DNA of 8,484 nt from Rhizobiaceae bacterium (GTDB taxonomy: Bacteria; Pseudomonadota; Alphaproteobacteria; Rhizobiales; Rhizobiaceae). The stretch lies in assembly GCA_913776675.1 (NCBI GenBank), contig CAJYRE010000441.1, positions 1 through 8,484 on the forward strand, written 5' to 3'. Below the pieces are notes generated by a model that saw nothing but the letters and a program-made list of their open reading frames with translations, ran no database searches and was not told the DNA's origin. A program made the translations under genes and the position numbers. The stretch's first letter is position 1; each line of letters begins with the position of its first letter. Below are positions 1 through 6,355 of this stretch, piece after piece.

Positions 1-335
1 TGTTCACTGCGTTCCCGTTCCGATTTGGCCAGCTCAAGCGCTGATTTTGCCTCCAGCACCGCCGCCTCCGCTTGGGCCAGCGCCAGTTCGAAGCGGGGAC
101 GGTCTATCCGAAACAGCACGTCACCCTTATGGACCACCTGATTGTCCTTGACCAACACATCGCTGACAAGACCTGTCACATCCGGGGCAATGGCCACCAC
201 ATCCGCCCGGATGCGGGCATCACGGGTCCAAGGCTCCTCCATATAATAGGTCCAGAGATGACGGCCAACAAACAGCGCTGCAATAACAACAACCAGCGTG
301 ACGCAGACCCGTCCGATTGTTTTCAATCCATTCAT
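1..335 (-). CDS. AaeA-like HlyD membrane fusion protein, 3' end outside window
   Basis: This is the periplasmic adaptor of an efflux pump, anchored in the inner membrane and reaching toward the outer membrane. Only the first 111 codons are inside the window. Residues 9-24 form one N-terminal membrane anchor. They are followed by [20 protein letters not shown] (30-49) and a biotinyl-lipoyl-like half with [12 protein letters not shown] (64-75), and then the start of an Ala/Glu-rich coiled coil from about residue 84. These blocks match my memory of E. coli AaeA closely. The ATG at 335 overlaps the stop of the preceding DUF1656 gene in an ATGA, and no good Shine-Dalgarno sequence precedes it, so translation probably depends on coupling. 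It is the last gene visible in the MarR-FUSC-DUF1656-HlyD operon. The family is certain; the exact exported substrate (hydroxybenzoates in E. coli) is inference. Confidence 0.9.
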   Translation of the reverse strand, partial: MNGLKTIGRVCVTLVVVIAALFVGRHLWTYYMEEPWTRDARIRADVVAIAPDVTGLVSDVLVKDNQVVHKGDVLFRIDRPRFELALAQAEAAVLEAKSALELAKSERERSE

Positions 336-541
336 GAGAAAAACCAATGCGTTAAGGAGGAAACGCCTCCAAGAAGAATAACATAAAGGGCGATGTCAAA
401 CAGACCTCTATGCCAGACAAGCGTGTAAAACCGCATCCAGCTTAGCCCTTTGCGAACAAGAATGCTGATAAAGAACGTGATCAGCATGAGACCCAGAAGG
501 CGTGGCACGTAAACGCCATAAATATCGAAAGCGATAGGCAT
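332..541 (-). CDS. AaeX-like DUF1656 small membrane protein
   Basis: This 69-residue inner-membrane protein belongs to the DUF1656/AaeX family, which is encoded beside AaeA/AaeB-type pumps and has no established biochemical role. Two hydrophobic segments are visible, at about residues 12-29 and 47-62, separated by a short basic loop. The family signature [12 protein letters not shown] lies at 42-53 and resembles the VWHPALFNTALY stretch I recall from E. coli AaeX. The start is supported by GGAG ending 8 nt before the ATG, inside the last codons of the FUSC gene, 5 nt downstream of the FUSC stop. The 3' end overlaps the HlyD gene start by 4 nt. In E. coli the order is aaeX-aaeA-aaeB; here the permease comes first. 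Confidence 0.9.
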   Translation of the reverse strand: MPIAFDIYGVYVPRLLGLMLITFFISILVRKGLSWMRFYTLVWHRGLFDIALYVILLGGVSSLTHWFFS

Positions 542-546
542 GAACT

Positions 547-2610
547 CTACTCCGCCGCAAGAGAAAATGCTGGAGACGGCGGCATAGACCGCAAATGCGT
601 TGCCCCAGAGTGGGGGAAAAATACCCGGCGCAAACCAACCAGCGCATCAATCGCCCGCCGGGCTGAGGCACCCTCCGTGGCCAGCAATACTTGCAATGCG
701 GCATCGATCCCTGACAACAAAGCGGCCTCAGGAGCCAGACTGCGCGACACTTTCACTTGCTGCCGATAATGATCGGCAACCGCCAACAGCACCAGAGAAA
801 CCTTTTCGGCACTCTCCGGCGACAAACCATGCCGCTCTTGCTGAAGTGTCACCACATTGATCGCCAGACGCACATCGGCAAAACCATCAACATTCTGCAA
901 CTCGCGCTCGTCCAGCGCGGCCAGACGCGGCACCAATTGACCAAGACGATCCAGCACACGGCTGACCAACCGGGTCGCATCTTCCTGACGCAATCCTGCC
1001 GCCGTTGCGGCCAGATCACGCCATCCAGCCATCATCAAGCGCCGCGCCGCCAATTCAGCACCGAAAGGATGGGCAATCATGATCCAGACATGGGCAAAAC
1101 CAATGCCCAGGACGGTCGCGATTCCGCCATTCACAAAACCTGACATGTCCGCCGTATAACGATCCTGAATAGCAATGACAGATGCCAGATTGACAGCCAC
1201 CAACATGCCAATCACCGCCGTTTGCGGATTGGTCATTTGCAGCCCCAGCAGCAGCAAGAAGGGGGCAAGCGCAAAGACCAGCATTTCAAAATTGGTCATG
1301 GCTGGCAGAATGCCAAACAGATAGACAAACGCGGCCAACACGGACACCGTGGTCCAGACCAGCATGAAGCGGATCATCGGCGCGGGTCTGTCTTGCGCCG
1401 CAAAGAACGAACAAGCCACAGAAACCATGGCAACAAAGCCCGCGCCCTGATCCCAGCCCGAGACGATCCAGATGGCAGAGGCCACCAGAATACCGGCCAC
1501 GACAATAGCCGCTTTCAGACCCAGAAGCGCATGATCGAAATGCCGGGATGCATGGGCAAAAGACCCTGCCTCCATGGCAATATCTTCAATCGGGGCAGAG
1601 TGCCCCCTGGCAATGTGATCGCGCAAGGAAAGACAATCACGCCACAGCACCACAACATCTTTCAGGCGGCTCAAAAGCCCCGAAAACACCAGATCATCCC
1701 AGCCATCCAGTGGATCGACCTTCTGTTGTTGAGCAATTTTGTCCAACAAGGCTTGCGCCTTCACTTGTCCATCCGGCTGCTGCGCTTTGCCAAACCAATC
1801 GGCCACATCATCGAGCAATGCCGTCAAATCGGCAGGCAGAGCATCACAGCCGGAGCGCACGGCATGCAAGCGATCCGCCAGCGACGAAAACGTGGGCAAC
1901 AACATCAGAAGACGGCCCCGCAATTCTCTGGCAAGGCGGACCACATCGCGGGTGCCATGATCATAGCTGAGCTGACTGATCAGCAGATCGAGACTGGCAA
2001 CATCAGCAGCCAATTGCTGGCGTTTCACTGGTGTGCGTGGCGATGCGCCCTCACCCCGCAAAATTTCTCCGGCCCAGGAGCCGGCATCCACCAGCCAGCC
2101 ATTGATACGTGCGCCAAAGTCCGCCCCGAGGCTGACCGGGAACACCACCATATTGACCACACTGGCGCAGATGATACCAAGGGCAATCTCTTCGGAACGC
2201 GCCAACGCAGTGTCAAAAATCGTCTCTGGCGCTCCCACAGCCGGCAGAGCGATCAGCGGCAAGGTATAGCCTGCCAGCATAAACACATAACTGCGTGCAG
2301 AGCGATCCAGCATTGACAGAAACAGCAATGTTCCCGTCCACAGGGCAACAGCCAAGGATAACAGTTCCGGCGCATTGACGAACAGGGGCACAAATACAAC
2401 GGCTGCCGAGGCCCCAAGAAGCGTGCCGAGCAGACGATACATCGCTTTGGATTTGGTGGCTCCCGAAAATGGACTGGACACGATATAAACCGCCGACAAG
2501 GCCCAATAGGGCCGCGACAAATCGAGTGCCATGGCGATATACAGCGCCATCATGCCGGCCAGAAATGCCTTGCCGGAAAAAGCCCAGCTTCTCCATGAGT
2601 AAAACATCAT
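547..2610 (-). CDS. AaeB-like FUSC family efflux permease
   Basis: This is a 687-aa inner-membrane permease of the fusaric acid resistance / aromatic acid exporter family (FUSC, AaeB type; E. coli AaeB is about 655 aa). The FUSC architecture is clear. A first block of membrane segments at about residues 12-160 contains RPYWALSAVYIVSSPFSGAT (33-52) and GYT (114-116). A long soluble helical region follows to about 350, then a second membrane block from about 355 to 520 containing SGWDQGAGFVAM, and finally a cytoplasmic C-terminal tail. The ATG at 2610 is 1 nt after the marR stop, with GGGG inside the end of marR as ribosome binding site; a second ATG immediately follows (MM). It should export carboxylic or aromatic acids with the HlyD protein encoded downstream. 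The family is firm; the substrate is unknown. Confidence 0.93.
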   Translation of the reverse strand: MMFYSWRSWAFSGKAFLAGMMALYIAMALDLSRPYWALSAVYIVSSPFSGATKSKAMYRLLGTLLGASAAVVFVPLFVNAPELLSLAVALWTGTLLFLSMLDRSARSYVFMLAGYTLPLIALPAVGAPETIFDTALARSEEIALGIICASVVNMVVFPVSLGADFGARINGWLVDAGSWAGEILRGEGASPRTPVKRQQLAADVASLDLLISQLSYDHGTRDVVRLARELRGRLLMLLPTFSSLADRLHAVRSGCDALPADLTALLDDVADWFGKAQQPDGQVKAQALLDKIAQQQKVDPLDGWDDLVFSGLLSRLKDVVVLWRDCLSLRDHIARGHSAPIEDIAMEAGSFAHASRHFDHALLGLKAAIVVAGILVASAIWIVSGWDQGAGFVAMVSVACSFFAAQDRPAPMIRFMLVWTTVSVLAAFVYLFGILPAMTNFEMLVFALAPFLLLLGLQMTNPQTAVIGMLVAVNLASVIAIQDRYTADMSGFVNGGIATVLGIGFAHVWIMIAHPFGAELAARRLMMAGWRDLAATAAGLRQEDATRLVSRVLDRLGQLVPRLAALDERELQNVDGFADVRLAINVVTLQQERHGLSPESAEKVSLVLLAVADHYRQQVKVSRSLAPEAALLSGIDAALQVLLATEGASARRAIDALVGLRRVFFPHSGATHLRSMPPSPAFSLAAE

Positions 2611-2611
2611 C

Positions 2612-3076
2612 TCACCCCTTCTTGCCGGAAGGAGCCAGTGTATTATCGCAGCACTCCTGAAAGACCGATAGCACCCGAAGGGCCGCCTTCAGATCGTCAG
2701 CGGACACATCATGCAGCAAAAGAGCACGCTCTTCATCCAGCATGGTTTCGATACGGGCCGCCATGGCAACACCCGCATCCGTCAGCCAAAGCCCCTTGGC
2801 TCGTCTGTCAGAAGGGTCATCCTTGCGCACCACCAGACCCAGCGCTTCAAGCTGATCCAGCAAACGCACCAGCGATGGACTCTCAATACCGATACGCTCA
2901 GCCAAAGCTGTTTGCCGCACCCCATTGCCCAGACGGCTAATCCATACCAGAGGAGCCGCACAAGCTTCTGAAATTCCATGCTCAACCAAAGCCATATCAA
3001 TCCGCTTACGCCAAATGCGCGCCGATGAAAAAAGCTGGCTGGTAAGAGCCCTTTGAAGATCTGAATTCTTTTCCAT
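2612..3076 (-). CDS. MarR family transcriptional regulator
   Basis: This 154-aa winged helix-turn-helix repressor of the MarR family acts as a dimer in the cytoplasm. The N-terminal dimerisation helices run to about residue 50. The recognition region is QTALAERIGIESPSLVRLLD (55-74), and the wing carries the family hallmark DPSDRRAKGLWLT (87-99). A C-terminal helical part contains an adjacent cysteine pair near residue 142. It is the first gene of the efflux operon, and the pump gene starts 1 nt after its stop. Autoregulation together with the pump, relieved by a phenolic ligand, is the usual arrangement and is inferred here. The ATG at 3076 has only a weak AGG immediately upstream, so start efficiency is uncertain. 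E. coli controls its aae genes with a LysR-type regulator instead. Confidence 0.92.
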   Translation of the reverse strand: MEKNSDLQRALTSQLFSSARIWRKRIDMALVEHGISEACAAPLVWISRLGNGVRQTALAERIGIESPSLVRLLDQLEALGLVVRKDDPSDRRAKGLWLTDAGVAMAARIETMLDEERALLLHDVSADDLKAALRVLSVFQECCDNTLAPSGKKG

Positions 3077-3140
3077 GCCTGATCAATATCACAAATATGA
3101 TTAGGATACAAACTATTTTAATACAAAAAATATCAAGCAA
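3077..3140 (-). promoter_or_regulatory. probable promoter/operator region of the MarR-efflux operon
   Basis: This strongly AT-rich stretch lies directly upstream of marR, in contrast to its GC-richer surroundings. It contains a direct repeat ATACAAA at 3106-3112 and 3121-3127 (15 bp start to start). It also contains an imperfect palindrome ATCACAAATATGAT at 3088-3101, in which 5 of 7 base pairs match. A TTGATA element lies at the upstream side on the minus strand, but no convincing -10 box can be fixed at standard spacing. MarR proteins bind short palindromes overlapping their own promoter, so an autoregulatory operator here is plausible but inferred. The remainder of the gap (3141-3225), downstream of the oxidoreductase stop, shows no convincing terminator. 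Confidence 0.4.
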
Positions 3141-3225
3141 TGGGGTCGGTATGACCAATGGCAAGAATGTTAGCGGGATAAAGACGTGTTCTTCCGTTGA
3201 TTTCGGACAAAGCCACACCCCCCTG

Positions 3226-4500
3226 TTACTGAACCTTATCAAGCATCTTATAATAAAATCCTACCAGCGGCAAAAACCACGGCTTGCCAAAATGTCCCGG
3301 CACAGCGGGCCAATCCAGCCCTTTCAGCGGATTGGAATCGGGCTTGCCGATGATGGTATCGGCCATAATCATGCCGAGATGCGTGGAAAGCTGCGCACCA
3401 TGGCCGGAATAGCCCATGGCGTACCAAAGCCCATCCTGATAACCGGCACGGGGATAGCGATCCTTAGTCATATCCACCAATCCGCCCCAGCAATAGTCAA
3501 TCTCGACCTTGGCAAGCTGCGGGAAGATGCTAGCCAGCGACTGCCGCAGGATTTCGCCGCTTTTGGCATCCGATTGTTGATCGGAGGTGGCCGAGAAGCG
3601 GGCGCGGCCACCAAAAATCAACCGATTATCCGGTGAGAGCCGCCAGTAATTGCCAATGTTCATGGTGTTGACACAGGTACGGTTGCCGGGCATCACGCTG
3701 GCCACTTCCGCATCCGACAAAGGTCGTGTGGCAATCAGAAAACTGCCCACCGCAATAATCCGGCGGCGGAAAAAGCTGAAATTGGCCGTGGTGTAAGCCC
3801 CAGTGGCCACCAGCACATCCTTGGCCGTCACGCGGCCTCGCGCTGTGGTCAGACGATGACGATCGCCCTTCTTTTCAACGGATGTGACAGAGGCCTGCTC
3901 GGCAATCACCGCACCATGGCGATCGGCTGCTTGCGCAAGACCCACCACATAGCGGCCCATATGCATCATGGCGCTTTTCTTGGACAGCATCGCCCCATAA
4001 AAAGGTGAGCCGACCTCATTTTTTAGATCCACTGCCGACAGAAGTGCCGTCTCGGGATCAACCTCGGCATGCAGGGCTTCAAAGTTGCGGGCGAGCCCTT
4101 GGAAATGCTGGGGTTTGGAGGCCAGTTTCAGTTTTCCGGCGCGGCGAAAATTGCAATCAATCCCTTCTTCGGCAATCAATGCCTCGATGGTATCGATCGA
4201 ACTGTCGAGCGCCTGATAAAGCGCAATCGCTCTCTCCTTGCCCAGTTCGGCCTTGGCCCCCAGATAACTATGGGCCAGACCGTTGTTGAGGTGCCCGCCA
4301 TTGCGGCCAGAGGCACCCCAACCGATGCGCTGCCCCTCCAGCACGATCACCTTTGCCCCGGCGCGTGCCAGTTGGCGGGCCGCAGCAAGGCCCGTAAAGC
4401 CGCCGCCAATCACGGCAACATCAAAATCACCTTCAATTGCGCCGGTGATGCCATTGGCAAATTGCGGAGCGGTGTCGTGCCAGTAAGAAAGATATTTCAT
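3226..4500 (-). CDS. PuuB-like FAD-dependent amine oxidoreductase (DAO family)
   Basis: This 424-aa cytoplasmic flavoprotein of the D-amino-acid-oxidase fold resembles gamma-glutamylputrescine oxidoreductase. Such enzymes oxidise an amine to an imine/aldehyde with reduction of FAD. The Rossmann dinucleotide site is VAVIGGGFTGLAAA (28-41), with the ribose-binding acid at E55. The family loop GWGASGRNGGHLNNG (60-74) follows, and the C-terminal FAD motif GYSGHG is at 363-368. The length is normal for the family. It starts 3 nt after the stop of the haloacid-dehalogenase-like gene, so the two are co-transcribed and probably coupled; no strong ribosome binding site is seen. Class III aminotransferase and GNAT genes nearby support a role in amine or polyamine catabolism. 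The exact substrate is unknown, and PuuB is only the nearest named relative. Confidence 0.85.
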   Translation of the reverse strand: MKYLSYWHDTAPQFANGITGAIEGDFDVAVIGGGFTGLAAARQLARAGAKVIVLEGQRIGWGASGRNGGHLNNGLAHSYLGAKAELGKERAIALYQALDSSIDTIEALIAEEGIDCNFRRAGKLKLASKPQHFQGLARNFEALHAEVDPETALLSAVDLKNEVGSPFYGAMLSKKSAMMHMGRYVVGLAQAADRHGAVIAEQASVTSVEKKGDRHRLTTARGRVTAKDVLVATGAYTTANFSFFRRRIIAVGSFLIATRPLSDAEVASVMPGNRTCVNTMNIGNYWRLSPDNRLIFGGRARFSATSDQQSDAKSGEILRQSLASIFPQLAKVEIDYCWGGLVDMTKDRYPRAGYQDGLWYAMGYSGHGAQLSTHLGMIMADTIIGKPDSNPLKGLDWPAVPGHFGKPWFLPLVGFYYKMLDKVQ

Positions 4501-4503
4501 GAT

Positions 4504-5241
4504 TTACAGACCAAACACGCCGGGCAGACCGGAAATATCAGCGATTTCCTGATAACCATAATAGGGGTTGGCTGGCTCATGCCCCCGGTTGACCCAGACC
4601 TTGTTCTTGATACCCAGATCATGGGCGGTCATCAGATCATACCTGAAAGACGACGACACATGGGTGATGTCTTCAGGCCCGCAGCCGAGCATATCGAACA
4701 TATATTCAAAGCCCTTCATGCGTGGCTTGTAGGATTGCGCCTGCTCTGCCGTATAGACGGCGTGAAATGGCGCGCCGAGCTTTTCAACATTGGACATGAT
4801 CTGCGAATTCATCGCGTTGGACAGGATAACCAGCGGAATTTCCTTGGCCACCTTGGCAAGCCCGGCGGGCACATCCGCATGCGGCCCCCAGGTGGGCACG
4901 CGCTCATAAACTGTTTTGGCATCCTCCTCGCGGAAGGTCACGCCGTTTCGTTTACAGGTGCGCTCAATGGCATTGTAAACCACGTCGGCATAAGGCTTCC
5001 AATCGCCCAGAACTTCATCCAGCCGATAGGCCGAGAAGTTTTTGACAAACTCATCCATATGGGCTGCATCCAGTTGGGTGCCATAAATATCGCGGGCGGC
5101 CTCCGCCATCTGGAAATTGATCAGCGTACCGTAGCAATCGAAGGTGATGTATTTGGGACGGAAGGGAGCCATGGTTTTCTCAATCCTTGCAAAATCTATC
5201 GTTTGGGCTTTCCCATCATAGGCAGAGGTCGCCTCTGCCAT
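4504..5241 (-). CDS. haloacid dehalogenase type II-like HAD hydrolase
   Basis: This HAD-superfamily hydrolase is 245 aa from the longest ATG. The nucleophile motif FDCYGTL (34-40) gives Asp35, motif II is LSN (140-142), and motif III Lys172 lies in YKP. The acidic end is VSSSFRYDL (195-203), with D202. In characterised L-2-haloacid dehalogenases this last stretch reads S-S-N-A-W-D. Here the Asn is Ser and there is one extra residue before the Asp, so true dehalogenation is doubtful. The start is ambiguous. The ATG at 5241 sits on the edge of a perfect 8-bp hairpin and has AAGGGG 12 nt upstream. An internal ATG at 5172 (Met24, MAPFRPKYITFDC) has AAGGA 11 nt upstream and fits the length I remember for homologues. 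It is the first gene of an operon with the FAD oxidoreductase. Confidence 0.85.
   Translation of the reverse strand: MAEATSAYDGKAQTIDFARIEKTMAPFRPKYITFDCYGTLINFQMAEAARDIYGTQLDAAHMDEFVKNFSAYRLDEVLGDWKPYADVVYNAIERTCKRNGVTFREEDAKTVYERVPTWGPHADVPAGLAKVAKEIPLVILSNAMNSQIMSNVEKLGAPFHAVYTAEQAQSYKPRMKGFEYMFDMLGCGPEDITHVSSSFRYDLMTAHDLGIKNKVWVNRGHEPANPYYGYQEIADISGLPGVFGL
5221..5239 (-). promoter_or_regulatory. perfect hairpin at the proposed start of the HAD hydrolase gene
   Basis: GGCAGAGG and CCTCTGCC form a perfect 8-bp inverted repeat around a 3-nt loop. On the minus-strand transcript it starts with the G of the first possible AUG and covers codons 2-7. Such a structure at an initiation codon would hinder translation from that AUG. 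Either the real start is the ATG at 5172, or the hairpin controls initiation. No run of T follows on either strand, so it is not an ordinary intrinsic terminator. Confidence 0.5.
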
Positions 5242-5494
5242 TCACCGCAATTGCCCCTTCTCAAAGCACAATGTTGCGTATCCAGTGGGCGATTTGGCAG
5301 AGAGTTGTGTCAAAACCCACAGGCTTCTGCCCTGATACCCGACAGAAAGATAGGGGCACGGCATAAGATGCGGCGGCGATGGATCGGAACGGCCAAACAT
5401 ACCAAGGACGCGCCATCGTCGGGATGATCTTCTTCGCGCACCGGTCTATCACTGAGAAGAACACACCAACCAAAACAGATTTCAGGACAGTGGC
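5242..5494. promoter_or_regulatory. divergent control region between the HAD/oxidoreductase and GNAT/aminotransferase pairs
   Basis: This 253-nt gap must hold promoters in both directions. For the plus strand, CCGACA (5339-5344), 17 nt, then CATAAG (5362-5367) is a moderate sigma70-like match 128 nt before the GNAT start. For the minus strand, a TTGACA hexamer is present in the complement near 5309-5314, but no convincing -10 lies 17 nt on. An inverted pair GGCAGA (5296-5301) and TCTGCC (5326-5331) encloses a nested TGTG/CACA, echoing the GGCAGAGG hairpin at 5221. These may be sites for a shared regulator, but this is unproven. Open frames crossing this gap show no recognisable protein. Confidence 0.35.
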
Positions 5495-6337
5495 ATGCAA
5501 GCAAGCCAGATTGACATCGTCTCCTTTAGCCCCGACCATATTGATGGCGCATTTGCGCTGTCGCAGCAGGCCCAATGGCCCCACCGCAAGGAAGATTGGG
5601 CCTTTGTTCTGTCCTTGAGCAAGGGCTTTGTGGCGTTGGAAGGAGACCGCGTGGTGGGAACCGCGATGGCTACCCTTTACGGCCAAACCTGCGTCACGAT
5701 CAACATGGTCATCGTGGATGAGGCCATGCGCGGTCGTGGACTGGGCCGTCAATTGATGAATGCCGCCCTGAAAGCGTCAGAAGGCCGCGAGTGCCGCCTG
5801 GTGGCAACACGAGACGGCCTGCCACTCTATGAAAAGCTTGGCTTTGTGGCTGGCGGAGAAGTCATCCAGCATCAGGGTTTTGTTCAAAAACAAGGGCTCG
5901 ATACATCTGCGGTCACATGGGCGGAACAGGATGTACTGGAAGACCTGGCGGCTCTTGATACAACAGCCTTTGGTGCCGATCGGCGAAACCTGCTTCGCAT
6001 GCTGGCGCAAACAGGCAAATTCGCCGTTCTTCGGGATGCGGGCACCATCACTGGTTTTATCGCTTTGCGCCCCTTTGGCCGTGGCGAGGTGGCAGGACCA
6101 GTTGTGGCAGCCAATCAAGCGGATGCAAAAGCGCTTTTATCCTTTGCCTTCGCGGCGGCAGGCGCATTTTTGCGTGTTGATAGCACGGTTGCAACCGGCC
6201 TTGGCCCATGGCTTACCCAGCACGGACTTATGCACGTGGGGGGCGGTGTGCCCATGCGGCGCGTTGCAGCGCAAGCGGACACCCCTGAAACCGCTTCTGT
6301 CAAAACCTATGTATTGGCAAGCCAGGCCCTTGGCTGA
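5495..6337 (+). CDS. two-domain GNAT family N-acetyltransferase
   Basis: This 280-aa cytoplasmic enzyme is predicted to move an acetyl group from acetyl-CoA to an amine. The N-terminal GNAT domain covers about residues 5-130. A beta strand INMVIVDEAMRG leads into the acetyl-CoA pyrophosphate loop RGRGLG (79-84), and LPLYEKLGF follows at about 110. The second half, about 135-275, looks like the degenerate C-terminal acetyltransferase domain found after GNAT in YitH-type proteins (FIALRPFGRGEVAGPVVA). The start at 5495 is supported by AGGA 7 nt upstream. The aminotransferase gene begins 18 nt after its stop, so the two form an operon. Acetylation of a polyamine or related intermediate is suggested by context only. 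The fold assignment is confident, the substrate unknown. Confidence 0.85.
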   Translation: MQASQIDIVSFSPDHIDGAFALSQQAQWPHRKEDWAFVLSLSKGFVALEGDRVVGTAMATLYGQTCVTINMVIVDEAMRGRGLGRQLMNAALKASEGRECRLVATRDGLPLYEKLGFVAGGEVIQHQGFVQKQGLDTSAVTWAEQDVLEDLAALDTTAFGADRRNLLRMLAQTGKFAVLRDAGTITGFIALRPFGRGEVAGPVVAANQADAKALLSFAFAAAGAFLRVDSTVATGLGPWLTQHGLMHVGGGVPMRRVAAQADTPETASVKTYVLASQALG

Positions 6338-6343
6338 TTTTTT

Positions 6344-6347
6344 GGAG
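6344..6347 (+). promoter_or_regulatory. ribosome binding site of the aminotransferase gene
   Basis: GGAG lies 8 nt upstream of the ATG at 6356 within the 18-nt gap after the GNAT stop. It fixes the aminotransferase start and allows independent initiation on the shared transcript. Confidence 0.6.
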
Positions 6348-6355
6348 CAACACAA

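Noticed and set aside
356..370. Inverted repeat GGAGG-AAACG-CCTCC near the end of the DUF1656 gene
   Set aside because: The 5-bp stem encodes conserved-looking protein, sits too far from the HlyD start to mask a ribosome binding site, and has no T run; probably coincidental.
1222..2316. Long plus-strand open frame (364 codons) across the FUSC gene
   Set aside because: It is antisense to a clear FUSC permease, is rich in Gln, His and Arg as expected from a shadow frame, and shows no domain.
4069..5427. Long plus-strand open frame (452 codons) across the oxidoreductase and HAD genes
   Set aside because: It runs antisense through two well-supported genes and has no recognisable motif or ribosome binding site.
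5261..5752. Minus-strand 163-codon frame over the divergent region and GNAT start
   Set aside because: Most of it mirrors the GNAT gene and the remainder covers the promoter region; no protein family is recognisable.
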